DNA of 64,000 nt from Limnanthes douglasii subsp. nivea (Eukaryota > Streptophyta > Magnoliopsida > Brassicales > Limnanthaceae). The notes beneath the pieces are model-generated. The model had not been told where the DNA came from, did not search any database, and saw only the letters and a list, made by a program, of their open reading frames with translations. How positions within the stretch are numbered: position 1 is the first letter of the stretch; each line of letters begins with the position of its first letter. Shown here one piece after another: positions 10,045 through 23,679 of the stretch. The stretch lies in the NCBI GenBank assembly GCA_036936605.1, contig JAUPFV010000005.1, positions 57,494,742-57,558,741 of the forward strand, given 5' to 3'. The translations under genes and the position numbers were made by a program.

Positions 10045-10450
10045 TATAGAACTGCCGAACAGAACCACTAGAGGAGCGATCTTGCTCAAAGCAAAAAACG
10101 AATCCACCACTAGATCTAGTCTTCTCGAGGGCCAATATTCTTCTTGATAGTAATCAGGTCCGACGAACGAGTACAAACGAGCAAGTATCCAGAACTATTG
10201 CCAACTGACATGATGCAGATCTTGAAGGCATATGTCACACATGTCAAATTTAGCACACCAGTGTTGCCAAGGGTCAACAGAATCTACTTCTCCTTTCGAA
10301 AGCCACTTCCTTCACTAGAGGAACGTAATCAACACTTAAAAAGGTTGAAACAAAAGAAAAAGCCTTCCAGAATTTATGTCCAAAAATGGACAATATCACA
10401 CTACTTGAAATTATTGATTAAACGTGAAAATATTAATAATACATAATTGT
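10045..10450 (+). other. Unrecognised open frame right of the TRIM
   Basis: A plus-strand frame (10144-10446) gives a basic 100-residue translation with a Lys-rich stretch (LKRLKQKKK). No motif is recognisable. It continues the block at 8795-9182 that was split by the TRIM. Coding status is uncertain. Confidence 0.25.
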
Positions 10451-13400
10451 TGGTAAAATTTTATTTTTCTAAAAAAAAAAACGACTAAAATCGGACCGAA
10501 AACCATACAAATCAAAGCTCTTTTTGTATGTTCTTTTAATGCAGATTCTTACAATCTCGACATAGACTCTCCGCCATGTATCCCCATTTTCCATCACATA
10601 TGTCCTCTGTTTCAATAACTTCTTCTAACTATTTCCACTAGTTCTTTTATTTTAAACCATTTGAGTCACTTGTCCATCGCGAGTTTGGCGCATCGACATT
10701 ACTTTACAATAATAGTTTCAACTATAAAATTTCACTATGGTCGAACTCTCGATAAAAACCTTCCACACACATGATCACATCACTAAATTGAAATCGTATA
10801 TAAGAATTAGAAGTTCGGGTAAAAGTCGGTTCTTCGAACCCTAAAAAACTTCACATTTTTTATTAGTTTGTGAAAATCCTAAAATTAATGTTTGTAATGA
10901 ACAATTTTTAGTAGTAAAGAACCATGATGCCCTTAATCGTGAAATAAAATCTGGATGAGCTAAATAATTTTGATGATCTAACGATTAAATAGAATCTGGA
11001 TGAGCTAAAGCACGCTAAGGACAATCCACTTTTTATAGCAAATATGCACCGATACTTTTAAAAAAGAAGACGATGGTATCTCTTTCATTATCAAGTATCG
11101 TTATCAATCATCTTCTTGATCTGATCATGCATCCCATCAATCTCACACAAAGCACTTAAAGGAGATTGAGTCCAAAAAGCAATTTGATCGTGAGACTACT
11201 AGCAAACCTAAAACGTTTACTCCTATTATAATCATTCATGATATGGTCGGAGGAGTCAAACCTTATATTCTCACCATCATAGAGAGAATAAATGTGCCTA
11301 CTATCTTATATTCTTTGGGAACATTGACAAGCTTGCACATTTAATTCTTATGAAGAAATTTGATATTTTCCTCCATATAATCAATCCATCGGTCTGATTC
11401 TGAACTCGTTATAAGTTCCATATAACTACTCGATTCATGTTTCTCAAATTCTTATATAACTGATAAAGCATATGTAACCAAGTTCGCACACCATTTTGGT
11501 GTATAATATATATTTTATTTCTCTGCCATATGTTATTCTATAAGGTTATTGTTCTGGTTCAAGTGCATCATTGCTAGTATGATTTGTTGATGATACTTCA
11601 GCTTCTGATCCAAATCCACTTCGAATTAAAATTGTTGGACCTACTTTAAGTTCTACTTATTTACTCACATCCAATATCCGTTTGACCATTTCCTCAATAT
11701 AATTTTGGTTGTATAACGATGTAAACTCATTAACCGTTACGTATCTATGGATGAGAAAACTTGGAGATTTAAGAGCGGTATGCCATAACATACATCCCTT
11801 CATTCTAGTAGCATTTCTTGAGTAAAAATGGGAATCGTGCGTGTGTGAGCCGCATCCAACCCATTATTTGGAGTTGAAACCTAAAATAACCTAACGGTTC
11901 CATGAGTGGGTCAACTGAATCCCAAAAATCACCTAACGGTTCCACAAGTGGGTATTCGAATTTATTGAACATCAGTCCAATACCTCGTCGAGTTAACATC
12001 TATATCCACCAATTATCTAAAAGAACTATACCTTCCCACCTATGAGCTAAAGCTGGTATAGTCAGACATCACAAATAACAAACCCTTACATCGGGTCAAC
12101 GCACCTGGACTACCCATGACACATCCTAGCTGAGGCAACATTTAGTTTCCATCATCTTCTTTAGTGCCAAAAATACTCCAAAAGGACATGCCACCTAATT
12201 ATAACTAGTACAATATGGATAAGTATGATGAATAGTTACGTATTCTATCATCTTACCGCACTTGTGCATAGATGCACCGAGTAGTGTTCATACGCCATCA
12301 CATACTCGATATTCACTTTGATACATAATCCAAATGTTTCGATAGCACGAAGTAAGTTCCGTTTCACATTTGAGAGTCTTTATTTTTATAGTTTAGCTAT
12401 GAATTAAAATATAATCATAATTTTCACATATATGTTTTTTCAACTTCAGCTTCCAATTATATTACTATTTATGAATGATCTGACCATTTTATGAGATTAC
12501 TTGAATAAAGATGACACTGAAGTTTTTCGACAACATTAAAGGTTATTATTTATAACGCTTGGTTTGAAAGATTAGATATATTCCAAATGATACCATGTTC
12601 ACTAAGATATGTTTTATCCAACACTAATTAAAGTGTCGGAGTAAAAAATTCCTTTGGCCCAAATTGTATAAAAACTGAGCACATCGTAGCATGTGCTATG
12701 AGCATAGAGGTCCATAATATGAATGTAGAATTCAAATTATGGATTTGTGTATCTTTTTTTTAGTGTATACATAGTGTCCAACCCAGAGTTTCCCTAGGCA
12801 TATGTTGATATGTCATTTTTAAATTGAGCCACATTAACACAATATGAGCCAAACAACGAAAATCGACTAATTACTTGTGTGTTTCCGTACGGTGCATTTG
12901 CATGTTGTTTTATTTTGTTTTACTATTTCATATTTTAACTCTATTTTAGTATTGAAATATCTGATTTTATCAAGATATTTTGAATTATATTATGATATTA
13001 AAGTTATCATTGTGTGATGATACTTTTTTATTATGACTATTGAAACAACTTTATATTATGTAATTCTAAATTTGGACCAAACTCATGAATAAAAAAATTG
13101 ACCAAATATATTTATTTTGAATCAAAAAATTTGGACCAAGTGTATCAGTTTTAAGTTTGATATTTTTAGAATATACACATTTGTATAAAATTTTGGCTAA
13201 AGTTTCACAATTGGTGAGAATCTAGACGAAAACATTATCTTTTAGAAAACAGATAGAAGGTTTCTTTGCATAGAAAGTTATGAGACTCGATTCGTAGAAT
13301 TTGTGCAAAAAACCTTATTTTTTATTTTAAAGGCTAATATTTTGGCCTAAATTCAAACCAATTACGAAAACTCAGGTTCGCATATTTTTTCTGGATGTAG

Positions 13401-14880
13401 GCTAAAATACTTCCTTTAAAATTCAAGTATAAGGCTTTTCTCTCGAGACTGTGCAAATTACAAGCTTTAGTTCGCACAACATAACCTTTTGTTTGAATTT
13501 TAAAGAAAATTGTTTGTCTATATTCATGAGTTTAGTATAAATCATCTTCTTAGCTAAAAATAAATACAAGTGAATGACGGAACCATAAGAATACGTCTTA
13601 TTAACGTAATACTATATATAACTTCGTACTATAGCATATATTTACAATAAAGAAACCATGTAAGATGAACATGAAGTACAATAATAAATTATAAAAACAA
13701 AGAAATGGAAAATGATAATTAATAATAATAATAACAACAAACATTGTTTATGGGGAGGGATAATTTCATTCTTGTCTATCTTTTGTAATTTTGAACCATG
13801 AGTTCATCCATAATTATAACTTAATATATTTTAATTGTGATGTATAAATTCACGTCATTCGTATGTTATTAGGTTATTTTATCAGTTATATTAACCTCAA
13901 AAATTTCAAACGCACCTTGGCATTCTTTGGTATTCTTCGTATAGAAGGTAAAAATGTGATATGTTTTCATGCCCTCAAATGTGTACACCTAGTTTTGATG
14001 TCATTTTGACCGCATGAGGCTTGAGATGGAACGATGTGGTTCTTCTCGTAGATGTACTACATCTTGTTGAACACTGCATTGCAATAAGATTTACATTCGT
14101 CTGATATCATATCTACTATTCTTTTTGTGGTTTTCATCAAATATAAATCTTCGATGGAAATCCATAATAATTTTTAGAACTATATTTGATTTTCGTCACC
14201 AATGATGCTTCTATTTATATAGCATAAGTTAAGGATAAATTTATCTATAAAGACTAATTACGTAATGACACGTGTTAGACATTGATATCATAATTCACTA
14301 AGATAAATCAAATAACGGTACATAAAATAACGTAATTAACGAGGACAACCAATTATCAACACATGAATGATAAGTCTAACGTGATTTACAAGGAATTTTA
14401 TTATCTCACCACCTGATCAGTACGTTCAAATTTTACTATGCACTCACCTTAATAAGATATGATAATATTTAAAATTTACATAAGTCATAATTAAATTCAA
14501 ACATGACTAATCAAGTTCAAGCATTACATATTCAACTTTGAAATAAGTAATACTAATAAAACCACTGTCTAAACCAAGATAAAACACTATATAGTTAACA
14601 AAGTATAACAAAATACAAGAACATAATTCCATTGGGCATGATCAAGTGTCGTAAATTTTTAGTCAAATTGGTCACAAATGGTTCTTCGTGACACATGAGT
14701 GATAATCTAATTTGGATATATTTGTTGAGTGTTTAGTACTACAAACTTCCCATTCACTTACTTCTTATGTTCGGTGGAACAACCAAACAAAATATAAATA
14801 TGGCAACAATCTATTTAAAAACATATGAACCTATAAAAAAGTAAGAATTAAAGAATCATATGAACCTATAAATTATATAA
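10451..14880. other. AT-rich region, no gene recognised
   Basis: I read both strands and found no family. A short minus frame at 11805-11999 includes a duplicated segment (CCTAACGGTTCCA at about 11889 and 11932). Near 10940-11010 the phrase AATCTGGATGAGCTAAA occurs twice. The rest is low-complexity or fully decayed sequence. Confidence 0.55.
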
Positions 14881-14899
14881 TAGAACATAACATAAACAC

Positions 14900-16760
14900 A
14901 ATATAATATAACATATTGATTTACTTACATTAACAAAGTGATATCCACAAATGAAAGCAATTTCATTCTCTTTTATAAACCCTGAAATCGGTGGGCAATC
15001 TCTTAAGGGTAAAAATATTGTGCATCCATAAATAGATACTTTGTATACCAAACATTGATTGACTATAATTAGTTCGATGTTGGGAAATAATTCATCTAGA
15101 TGAATTTCAGAGTAATTTAATTTAATTTTTATTTATTTGAAACCTTTTATGAATCATACATTCTCGCGTATCAATCTTGATTCTCTACTATTTATGCAAT
15201 CAAATCCAACCTCATGGATGATCATTCTTCCTCGACACCGATAAAATCTTTAGATAAAGTATGATAACCATAATATGCGTCTAGCATAATATTTTAACAC
15301 GAAAACTATAAGGATGTAAGTTATTTGAAATGTGACTCGCGTACAACAGACCATCTTCGAACTTATTAGGAATAGATTTTTATAATCTTTATCATTTAAG
15401 AATTTTTTATAATAAATTTCAATATCATGCTACCTATCATACCTGACATATTAGCACTCTCCATTTACTCAATGGCATGCTTGGAATAAGATTTATATTG
15501 TTTAGTCCAACGGCTTGGCCCAACTTTTTTATACCTCTACTACTAAATAGTTTTTAAGTTGTAGCACACGAATCCTTTCAGGATTTATATTTGCATCACC
15601 TTATTTATTTATGACACTAAATATTTCGCGGTAACTAAGAATATATTTTTTTATTTTTTTATTAGTATGTCTTCGGACGTAGTTTCTGAACGAGGAAAAA
15701 TGTCTATTATTTGTTGCAATATATCACATGAGAAAAACTCAATAGACCTATGTTATCTCTTTAAAATGGCTAGTTCACAAACATAAGACAATTGTATGTT
15801 TTTTTAAAAAATATATCCATGTGTCACCCAATTGATGTGTATACTTCTACCCCATAAATAATTAGCAAACAAAATTAAAGGCCGTTCTTTATTGACCTAA
15901 AAACGTTCATTATATACATATTTTTAACATGTCTAATACTAAACTTATTTCTCTAGAAGGATTCAAAAATATTTGAATATTGAATATCAAGATATTCATG
16001 AACTTTAACCCACAAAATCTTAAAATTCAATTGACACTTACCAATTTATCGTTTTAAGTTCGAGTGAGCGCTTTCTACCATATGGATACAGATTAAATAT
16101 TTTGATTATAACATTGTTTACTTTTAAAAAGTAACTTAAATATTGAAAATTACTTACCAATTTATCGTCGTGTTTCCTAAATATTAAATCTTGTTCATGA
16201 AGAAATAAATAACAAAACTTATTGTATAGTTTTATCCATGAATTAATAACATAATCGAGGATGTTGAGAAATGTTTGAATACTTATTTCATTGCTGCTAG
16301 TTTTGTGTTCAACTATTTCTCGGATTTTGAATCGAATAATTTGTTCCAAAAATCCATAAGTGTATCTGCATCTTCCAGTTTAGCCATCGACTTCGTCGTG
16401 TTCGCAAAAATATTTTTTATTTATAAGTCATTTACATAACATGTAGATTACGTTACCAAATACATATTTAATAGCTCGTATCAAAGCAAAATCTTGATCA
16501 ATCAAGATAACACTCACGAAGGTACAACTATTAATCTCCAACACCGAACATTGAACACTCAAAGCCTACTTGAGTTCGCTTGCTGCTCTGAACTCATAAA
16601 AACAAAACCAACACAAAATGTAAGACTTGTTAAAGTTACACCAATGACTTTGAATAATAGCATTTTCTACCTCACTGTCTTGTAAGTATTATCTATGATA
16701 AGTACTCATAGGAATGTACACAACAATTCAATAATTATAGGATGTGTAAAACAATAGTTT
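14900..16760 (-). pseudogene. MULE/FAR1-type transposase with OTU-like C-terminal part, heavily decayed
   Basis: Joining frames on the minus strand recovers the family in the right order. ELLCTFL then VLIIDNTYKT lies at 16685-16750 and VIGVTLTSLTFCVGFVFMSS at about 16590-16660; these form the MULE transposase core beginning with the DxTYKT motif. AKLEDADTLMDFWNKLF follows at 16330-16387, then VESAHSNLKR at about 16050-16083, and a CELA-containing SWIM zinc-finger remnant at about 15768-15780. Further along, TIFLPLRDCPP and YHFVNVS (about 14940-15025) match the end of the OTU-type domain found in some Mutator-like proteins. Stops and frameshifts occur throughout. It once cut and pasted a Mutator-like element; terminal repeats were not found. 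Confidence 0.75.
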
Positions 16761-18085
16761 GGTGATCATGTCTGATCTCTTGTATGTTAGACGCTACTCT
16801 ATGTAATTTTATTATTTATTTTTTAATAATAAGTATTTTTTTATAAGACTAGTCGACCTTTTCAAAAAAAAAAATTTACCAAGTATTTTTACATATTAGG
16901 CATGTTGGACATATTCATCCGATTATAGTTCTTCATATTGATATATATATATATATTAGTAAGATGTGCACATGGTAACGATAATTATAGACCAACTCAT
17001 CTTCATTTTTTTTGATTTTGCATGGTTAATCTCCAATAACCACGGTGTGATGTTATATGATACACTCTTACCTGAAACAAACAATCAATTTTTTTTTGAA
17101 AAAGAACTTATCTTCATATCATTTGCAACAATATTTTTTTAAATATCGTACCTCTCACATTTTAAATGAAACCTAGAAGATTACTCACTATTTCCATTGT
17201 TTTAAATGCTAATGATGATGTATCCTAAATATTTTCGTACATACTCAATCCATTCGGTCAACTCAACTTTACTTTTAATGCTCATATATGGTAAAACATA
17301 TGTGAAAGCAGCACACAAACATATTTCTTTCTTGGGTTACTATATAATCTAATCATCATTCAAAATTCAAACAATAAAGAACTACTAAACATAATGCTTA
17401 AAGTAACAAAATATTGTTTAAAATATTTGTATAGCTTATGCGTAATGAATATGATATTTTTCATGTTACATGTGAAAACTCATACGTATTTTGCATGAAC
17501 AAAAAGAAGATATTTATACTTGTCACACGAACCATACAAAAATGCTAAAAAATCACATGGTTCGTGTGAAGAAGTTGAGAAAATACGCATGAACTATGAG
17601 ATTTTCCTACTATTTTCGCATGGTTTCGTGTGATAATATTAAATATCTTTGTAGAAACCATAAAAAAGTAGAAATGGTAATTTAATTGAATCGTTGTATC
17701 ATAGCTTGCTTGAATTCTTGACATGTCTTTGTTTGATTCAATGTAACTGAGCTTGTGTATTATGATAATATAATTTCACATAAAGTTTTTGAAAAAATAG
17801 TTTAGATACAGATTTTATGGGTTTATGGGTTTTTTGGTTTTATTCTTGAATGACATAAGTTTAATTAGTTAAGTTAATTAGGGATAGAAATCAGTTTAAA
17901 AGTCTTGAAAAAAGATTCAAAAATCTTAGATGAGAGAAATAACAATAATTGATGAAATAAGTAAATTGAGCAATTTACACATTTATAAATTTTTAAGATT
18001 CATCGCATGCACTTGTCTAATTAACTGATTAAGCAACATACCAGCACTAATATTCAATTATATATGTTTCGAAAAATGCTCTGTC
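16761..18085. other. AT-rich spacer with hairpin and old tandem repeat
   Basis: No gene is visible. It contains a short (AT)n at 16939-16957, the inverted repeat at 17523-17569, and from about 17700 a unit resembling repeats at 24.5-25.3 kb beyond the LINE. Confidence 0.5.
17523..17569. repeat. Perfect 13-bp inverted repeat with 21-nt loop
   Basis: TCACACGAACCAT (17523-17535) pairs exactly with ATGGTTCGTGTGA (17557-17569). A third, near-copy of the right arm lies at 17617-17633. Confidence 0.9.
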
Positions 18086-18171
18086 AATAATACATCAAGA
18101 ATACATCAAGAACAGAGGCATCTGAAGTTTAATATTTCTTAGATTAACTTCCGATTGATGATTCTTCCTCG

Positions 18172-19178
18172 ATGGAAGAAGGTGAGATAGCGTCTCCATC
18201 TTCCTATCAATTCCCAATATCCGTAAGATCCATACCTAATGAATCAGCTTTCGAAAGGAATTCCCCTCTGCTTTTGGGAAATAAAAAACAGAGCTTGCCA
18301 AATAATTATAAAGATTCAACTCCGAATCAGATTACGAGAGTAATCTCAAATCCTGCATATGAAAGATCACACAATGCAATGACCTTAGGAATGATACAGA
18401 TCAAATGAAGTTCACAAAATCATTCTCAGATATTCTGAAACCGAAAAAATAAGGGATTGTTCATCAAAATGTTATTGCTATTCAAGAACGTGATCAACTA
18501 GTCATTAATTTCGAGAAAGATGATAAAATGATGCTTCAACAAATATCCAGGCATACTATAGTGGCCAAGTTTTTTTTATGGGAAACCTAAATATGATGTG
18601 ATTAAAGAGTTCTTGGCAAGATTTAGATTCAACAGTCCTTTCAGTATGTCTCAATGGGATTACAGACATATTTTTATTGAATTTGAAAGTGAAAATGATT
18701 TGAAAAGGCTTTGGTATAAAAATGTCTGTAGAGTGGGTGACAAAACCATGTGCTTACTCAAATGGAGCCCTTCAATTCGGTCCTGAAAAAGAGAGCCCCC
18801 TAACCCCTGTGTGGGTTACTATCACAAACTTGCCAGAATTCATGTACAATGAGAGTACCGTCCGGGAAATTGCAAAATTTATGGGTACTTCATTAAAGGT
18901 TTGGATTCCTTCTGTTAACAGAGCTAAGTTTAATTGTGGGAAATTCTAGGTGGAATTGGATATATCAAAGACTCTTGTCAGCAACATAAAGATCAGATTT
19001 GGTCCTGAAGCAGAATTTGATCTTAATGTGGTATATGGCTCATATCCTAGTTACTGTAATGTTTGTATGCACATCAGACATAATGAGAGTGTATGCATGA
19101 AGAAATATTTCAACAAACAGCAAAATATTCAAGAGAAAGATGATTGTTATTTCGAAAAAAATGACTTACCAAAGACAT
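18172..19178 (+). pseudogene. LINE ORF1: DUF4283 plus CCHC zinc knuckle
   Basis: The ATG at 18172 opens MEEGEIASP. A stop follows at 18406-18408. Frames then continue with SFSDILKP, a region around IVAKFF, and the DUF4283 core at 18598-18949 (WDYRHIFIEFESENDLKRLW, LLKWSPS, VWVTITNLPEFMYNES). The knuckle YCNVCMHIRHNESVC (about 19045-19095) keeps all four zinc ligands. A TAG at 18947-18949 replaces a Trp conserved in the family (FWVELD). It is clearly related to the ORF1 at 2326-3846. The tail to 19655 is acidic and broken. Confidence 0.85.
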
Positions 19179-19655
19179 AATTTTTTCCAAATTCTTAGCT
19201 CAAGTCTATAATTGTTGATAAAGAGAACACTAAGGATGAAATGGATCATGATCATCAAAAAAATACATTGCAAAGTTTCCTAGCCCTGGTGTGAATAAGG
19301 GGAAAGTGCAAATGTAATAAATGATGACACAATGTATGCAACAAAGGGTGATGATTCAGAAGACATAGTCTATGGCACTGATGATGCAACAGATTTCAAT
19401 AATGACCCTTATATGATTGAAGCTTTACATAACCTAGAGAGAAAGTCTCTGTTTGAAGTTGGAAAAATGGAATCTCTCCAGGAAACCAACTCTCCTACCA
19501 AAGAACCAACATGGAGTCTTCCCTGTTCTCCTACTTAAGATAAAAAATATAATGACCCTATGTAAGTTCAGCACAGAAAGATTACCAAAACCAAAGGGGT
19601 CTCCTTCTACCAAGTTTCGTCAACTGAGGAAGGATGTTAAATCTAAACCAGTTAA

Positions 19656-20340
19656 ATGACTATAAAGCTCTTAAACTGGAACGTAAGGGGGATGGAAAAT
19701 AAGAAAACTATAAGGAGGTTAAAGTCACTTAAAAGGTATGAAAAGCCTGATTTCATGGTTATCCAAGAACCCATGATCAATGAAACAAATATGGAGGATG
19801 TGGAAAGAAGAAATGGCTTCAATCAATCTCTCACCAACGTAAAAAACAAAATTCGGTTATTTTGGTTTGATGACTTCAGCATTGACATCACCAGCAATGA
19901 AGAGCATCAAATCACAGTAACTATAAGCCATCCTCTCTTAAACATAAATTTTAAGCTAACAATTGTCTATGCTATGTATGGCAGATATCAAAGACATGTT
20001 CTATGAGACTCTCTAAGAATACTCAGTGATGATACTTCTGAATGGATTGTTGCTGGTGACTTTAACACCACTATAAACATTGAAGAGCAATTATCTTGTT
20101 CTAGAGTTTGTTTACGGAGTATGGATGATTTTATTAATGCAATACTTGATTGCAACCCGATGGATGAAGGGTTTTCTGGATCTAAATATACGTGGACAAA
20201 TGGTAAAAAATGAAAGAGGTTGGACATGATTTTATACAACAACCCTTGGATCAATTACTTTGACAACATCAAGGTTGTCCACTTAGCCAAGACTTGTTCA
20301 GATCACTCCCCTATTTGTGTCTCTATTTCAGCAAAATAAT
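19656..20340 (+). pseudogene. LINE endonuclease domain (EEP family)
   Basis: KLLNWNVRGM opens the domain and VIQEPMI holds the metal-binding Glu. VAGDFNTT and the final CSDHSPICV supply the catalytic Asp/His pair. Stops at 20004-20006 (TGA in place of a likely TGG) and near 20210 interrupt it. The enzyme nicks target DNA to prime reverse transcription. Confidence 0.88.
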
Positions 20341-22908
20341 GATAAATTCAAGTCATCCTTCAAGTTCCTAAACATATGGGTCAAACATCCTAATTTTCAT
20401 GCAACTGTTCAAAGGAGTTGGTCTAGTCCTATGGTTGGGTATCCTCTCCAAAAAAATTGGTGGAAACTAAAAAGATTGAAAACTGGCTTAAAAGCTTGCA
20501 ACAATAGGGATTTTGGCAATGTGTTTGATTCTATCAAACAAATTGAGGAAGAAAGTTCATTTATAGAAGCCAAATATCAATCTACTAATAAAATTTCTGA
20601 TAAGTTTGCTCTTGACAAAGCAAATGAGACTCACCTGGAGCTGCTAGCAAGGGAAGAAATCTTCTAGGAGCAGAAGACACATAACCTGTGGATAAAAAGT
20701 AATAATAGAAATTCAGCCTTCTTTCACAGTCTGGTTAAAAAAAGGGCTAAAAGAAACAAAATTCACAGAATATGGGAAGACAATAAATGGTTTGAGGAGC
20801 ATGATGCTATCAATTGATGAGTCCGAATTCGAAGTGCTCCACGGAAGGCCAGCCCAATATAAATCTCTCTGTAAGCCGGACAGGACATTTAAGCCGGACA
20901 GGTGACTTCGAACACTGTGAGCCTAAGGCTGTTCGAACTATGACTAAAGTACTAAAAAACCTAAACACTTCTTGACTAAGCTACCTGTCCTCCTGCTTAG
21001 AACTCATGGGTCTTTAAACATGACCCGGGTCCATTAAACTTGACCCGAAAGCCCATAAGGGCCCAAATTTCATACTATAAATACCCAACCACCAGCATTA
21101 ACTATGGGTAAGAAAAATTAATTGCTGCCAAGCTGCTTAATTCTCTCTCCACATTAAAAGCACTTTGAAACACCCTTAAACACCCACACACCACCGTGAA
21201 ACACCCTTACACCGCCTTAAAACTCCACTTGAAATTACCAGCCTACCCTCAGGCTAATTTTATCCACACCATCAATAACTCAGCTATTTCATACTTTCAA
21301 AACCTCCTAAACTCTTCAAATATCAATGATTGTCCTGATCTTTCTAATGTTATTCCTAAATTGGTCTCAAATGAAGATAATGAGAAATTGGTTGGGGTCC
21401 CTACTGATGAGGAAACCTACAGATTCATTTGTGATATTAACCCTAACAAAGCTGCAGGGCCTGATGGGTTTAATGGTAGGTTCTACAGGGAGTGTCGGTC
21501 CATCATTCAAGATGATCTTTGTCTTGCTAGCAAATAGGTGTTCAAGGGTTGTAACATTCCTACTGGTGTACTAGCCTCGGTGATCTATCTGATCCTTAAA
21601 ATAACTTCTCATATATCATGGAAGGACTTTCGTCCTATTAGCCCAACAACCCATCTAAACAGAATATACTTAAAAATAGTTAACAGAAGACTTGCTGAGA
21701 TACTTCCTAAACTTATATCAGAGGGGCAAGGAGCCTTTGTAGCTAACAGAAGTATTAACGAGAATATCCTCATCACTAGAGAGCTATGTTTTGATCTCAG
21801 ACTAAAAGTTAAGGGAAGGAACAACATCATCATGAAGATTGACATGGAGAAAGCCTTTGACAGGCTTTCTCGCAGGTTTGTTCAAGAAACTCTTAGAGTC
21901 TTTAGGTTCAGTTCTTGTTTTATTAACATTATAAACAAAAACGTTATGGAAAATCAATTCTCTCTTATTATTAATGGTGCAACTAAGGGGTTTTTCAGGT
22001 CAAATCAGGGCTTGAGACAGGGAGATCCTTTGTCTCCTATTTTGTTTATTTTGGTTATGGAATATCTGATCCAGTGACTCAAAAAGCTCAATGAGATTGA
22101 CAGTTCTGTTAGATACAAATCAAGAGAGAAACACATCATACCTTGCTTGGCTTTCGCAGATGACTTCACCATATTCTGCAACAACACTCCCCAATCTATA
22201 GCCAAAATATCCCAGTTCCTGTCACATTACCATGAAATATCAAATCAGAACATCAACAAACATAAATCAAAGTTGATTGTTGCTGATAATATGACTTCTC
22301 AGAGTATTAAAGAGGCTGAAAGAAGTCTGGGAATCAGGCATACTTATATGCCTTTCAATTACTTGGGGGTTGTTGTTGGTAATAGGATAAGAATCAGTCA
22401 CTTTGATAATCTAGTCTCAAGAATAAGGGAGAGAATCACTGAATGGGATAGTTGCACTCTCTCTCTGGTCTTAATACAGTCTATTATGTCTAATCTTCCT
22501 CTTTACTATGTCCAAAATACAATCATCCCTAAAGTGGTCTCCAGGAGAATTGAAATCCTATACAAAAAATTTCTTTGGGGGAATAAAAATGAAGTTAATA
22601 ACATCAACTACTCTACTTGGGATAAGTTTTGCAAGCCTTACTCTGAAGGTGGTGTTAGTGTCAGGAAAATTGAGACTTTGCAGGAAACATTTTCTTATAA
22701 AATATGGTTTATCTTCAAGGAAAATGCTTCTTTTTGGGCAAGACTAATGTACTCTACATACTGTAGGAAACATCATCCTATAACTGCACCTATACCTAAC
22801 ATAAGTTCAAGAGTTTGGTCAAGGCTTATAGGGGTTAGAGACAAAGCTGAAAAATTGATTTTTTGGATTCCTGGGTGTGGAAACATTGATTTCATGCTAG
22901 ATAGATGA
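20341..22908 (+). pseudogene. LINE reverse transcriptase, interrupted by a solo LTR
   Basis: Upstream linker (20341-20810) continues directly into 21277 once the LTR and one target copy are disregarded. Polymerase motifs follow: NPNKAAGPDGFNGRFY, ISWKDFRPISP, GQGAFVANRSINENIL, MKIDMEKAFDRL, GLRQGDPLSPILFILVMEYL and the catalytic AFADDFTIF (about 22143-22169), with both aspartates intact. Stops at 20665-20667, 21535-21537 and 22075-22077 are each one transition away from Trp, Gln or Arg codons. Confidence 0.92.
20815..21271 (+). mobile_element. Solo LTR of a gypsy family, inside the LINE
   Basis: The 457-bp sequence begins TGATGAGTCCGAATTC and ends ATCCACACCA. It aligns along its length with the LTRs at 56491-56937 and 62030-62477. 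TCAAT lies immediately on both sides (20810-20814 and 21272-21276), a perfect 5-bp target duplication. The interior was lost by LTR-LTR recombination. It contains ACTATAAATACCCAACC, a TATA box shared with the other copies. Confidence 0.96.
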
Positions 22909-22917
22909 CGTACTGAA

Positions 22918-23450
22918 ATGGCTTTGATCTACTTTCAGGAAGGGGACAATAGGGACTTATACCAAAACACAAATCTATGTAGTTTCTGGGTCAACAATAA
23001 ATGGGATGAGAACAAGCTCAAAGAAACTGTTCCTCAGCCTGTAATCTCTAATATTCTAAAATTCAAGCTTAACAACAGTGCAAATAAAATTATGTGGTGT
23101 GATACTTCTGAGGGCAAATTCAATACAAAGAAGACCTGGGAAACTATCAGGAAAAAAGGGAATGTGTCTAACCTTTTCGAGAAAACATGGAACTCTGTTA
23201 CTCCAATAAAATGCTCTTTCTTCCTCTGAGAGCCCTTTTGAATTGGTTTCACGTTGATGTACAGAAAAAGGAAATTCAGTTAGTTTCAAAGCGTCAATTT
23301 TACAGCAATAAGGATAGTGATAATCACATCATGGTTCAATGTAACACTTCATTGAATGTCTGGAATCAAATTAACCAGAAACATGACATTGTATCATTTA
23401 GTTCGTACCTGGTATTGGTCCTCCTCCAAATACTGCAGTATTAGATCAAT
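22918..23450 (+). pseudogene. LINE zf-RVT region
   Basis: The frame at 22918-23229 includes KTWETIRKKGNVSNLFEKTWNSVTP, the linker typical of plant LINE ORF2. The Cys/His zinc-binding part follows in another frame, with WNQINQKHDIV near 23360-23400. A frameshift lies near 23225. Confidence 0.75.
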
Positions 23451-23679
23451 TATACCAGCTATCATAACCTGGCCTATTCGGAGAGTGAGAAGTAGGAAGA
23501 AGCACCAAGGAATAAACACTTCTCCCGACTTTTTGATTAACTATGTTTTGAGAATTTTTAATGGTCTAGATAACTCGAACCTTATCAAGAAGAAACACTG
23601 GGGAATAGATGTCAATATAGTTGGCTTCCTGGGTTGTAGTGTTAAGCGTCTTCACCAGACTATTCCCATTTCGCTTCAA

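Noticed and set aside
16038..16349. A separate 103-codon gene (-)
   Set aside because: Neighbouring frames carry FAR1/MULE motifs in order across this interval, so it is part of the decayed transposase.
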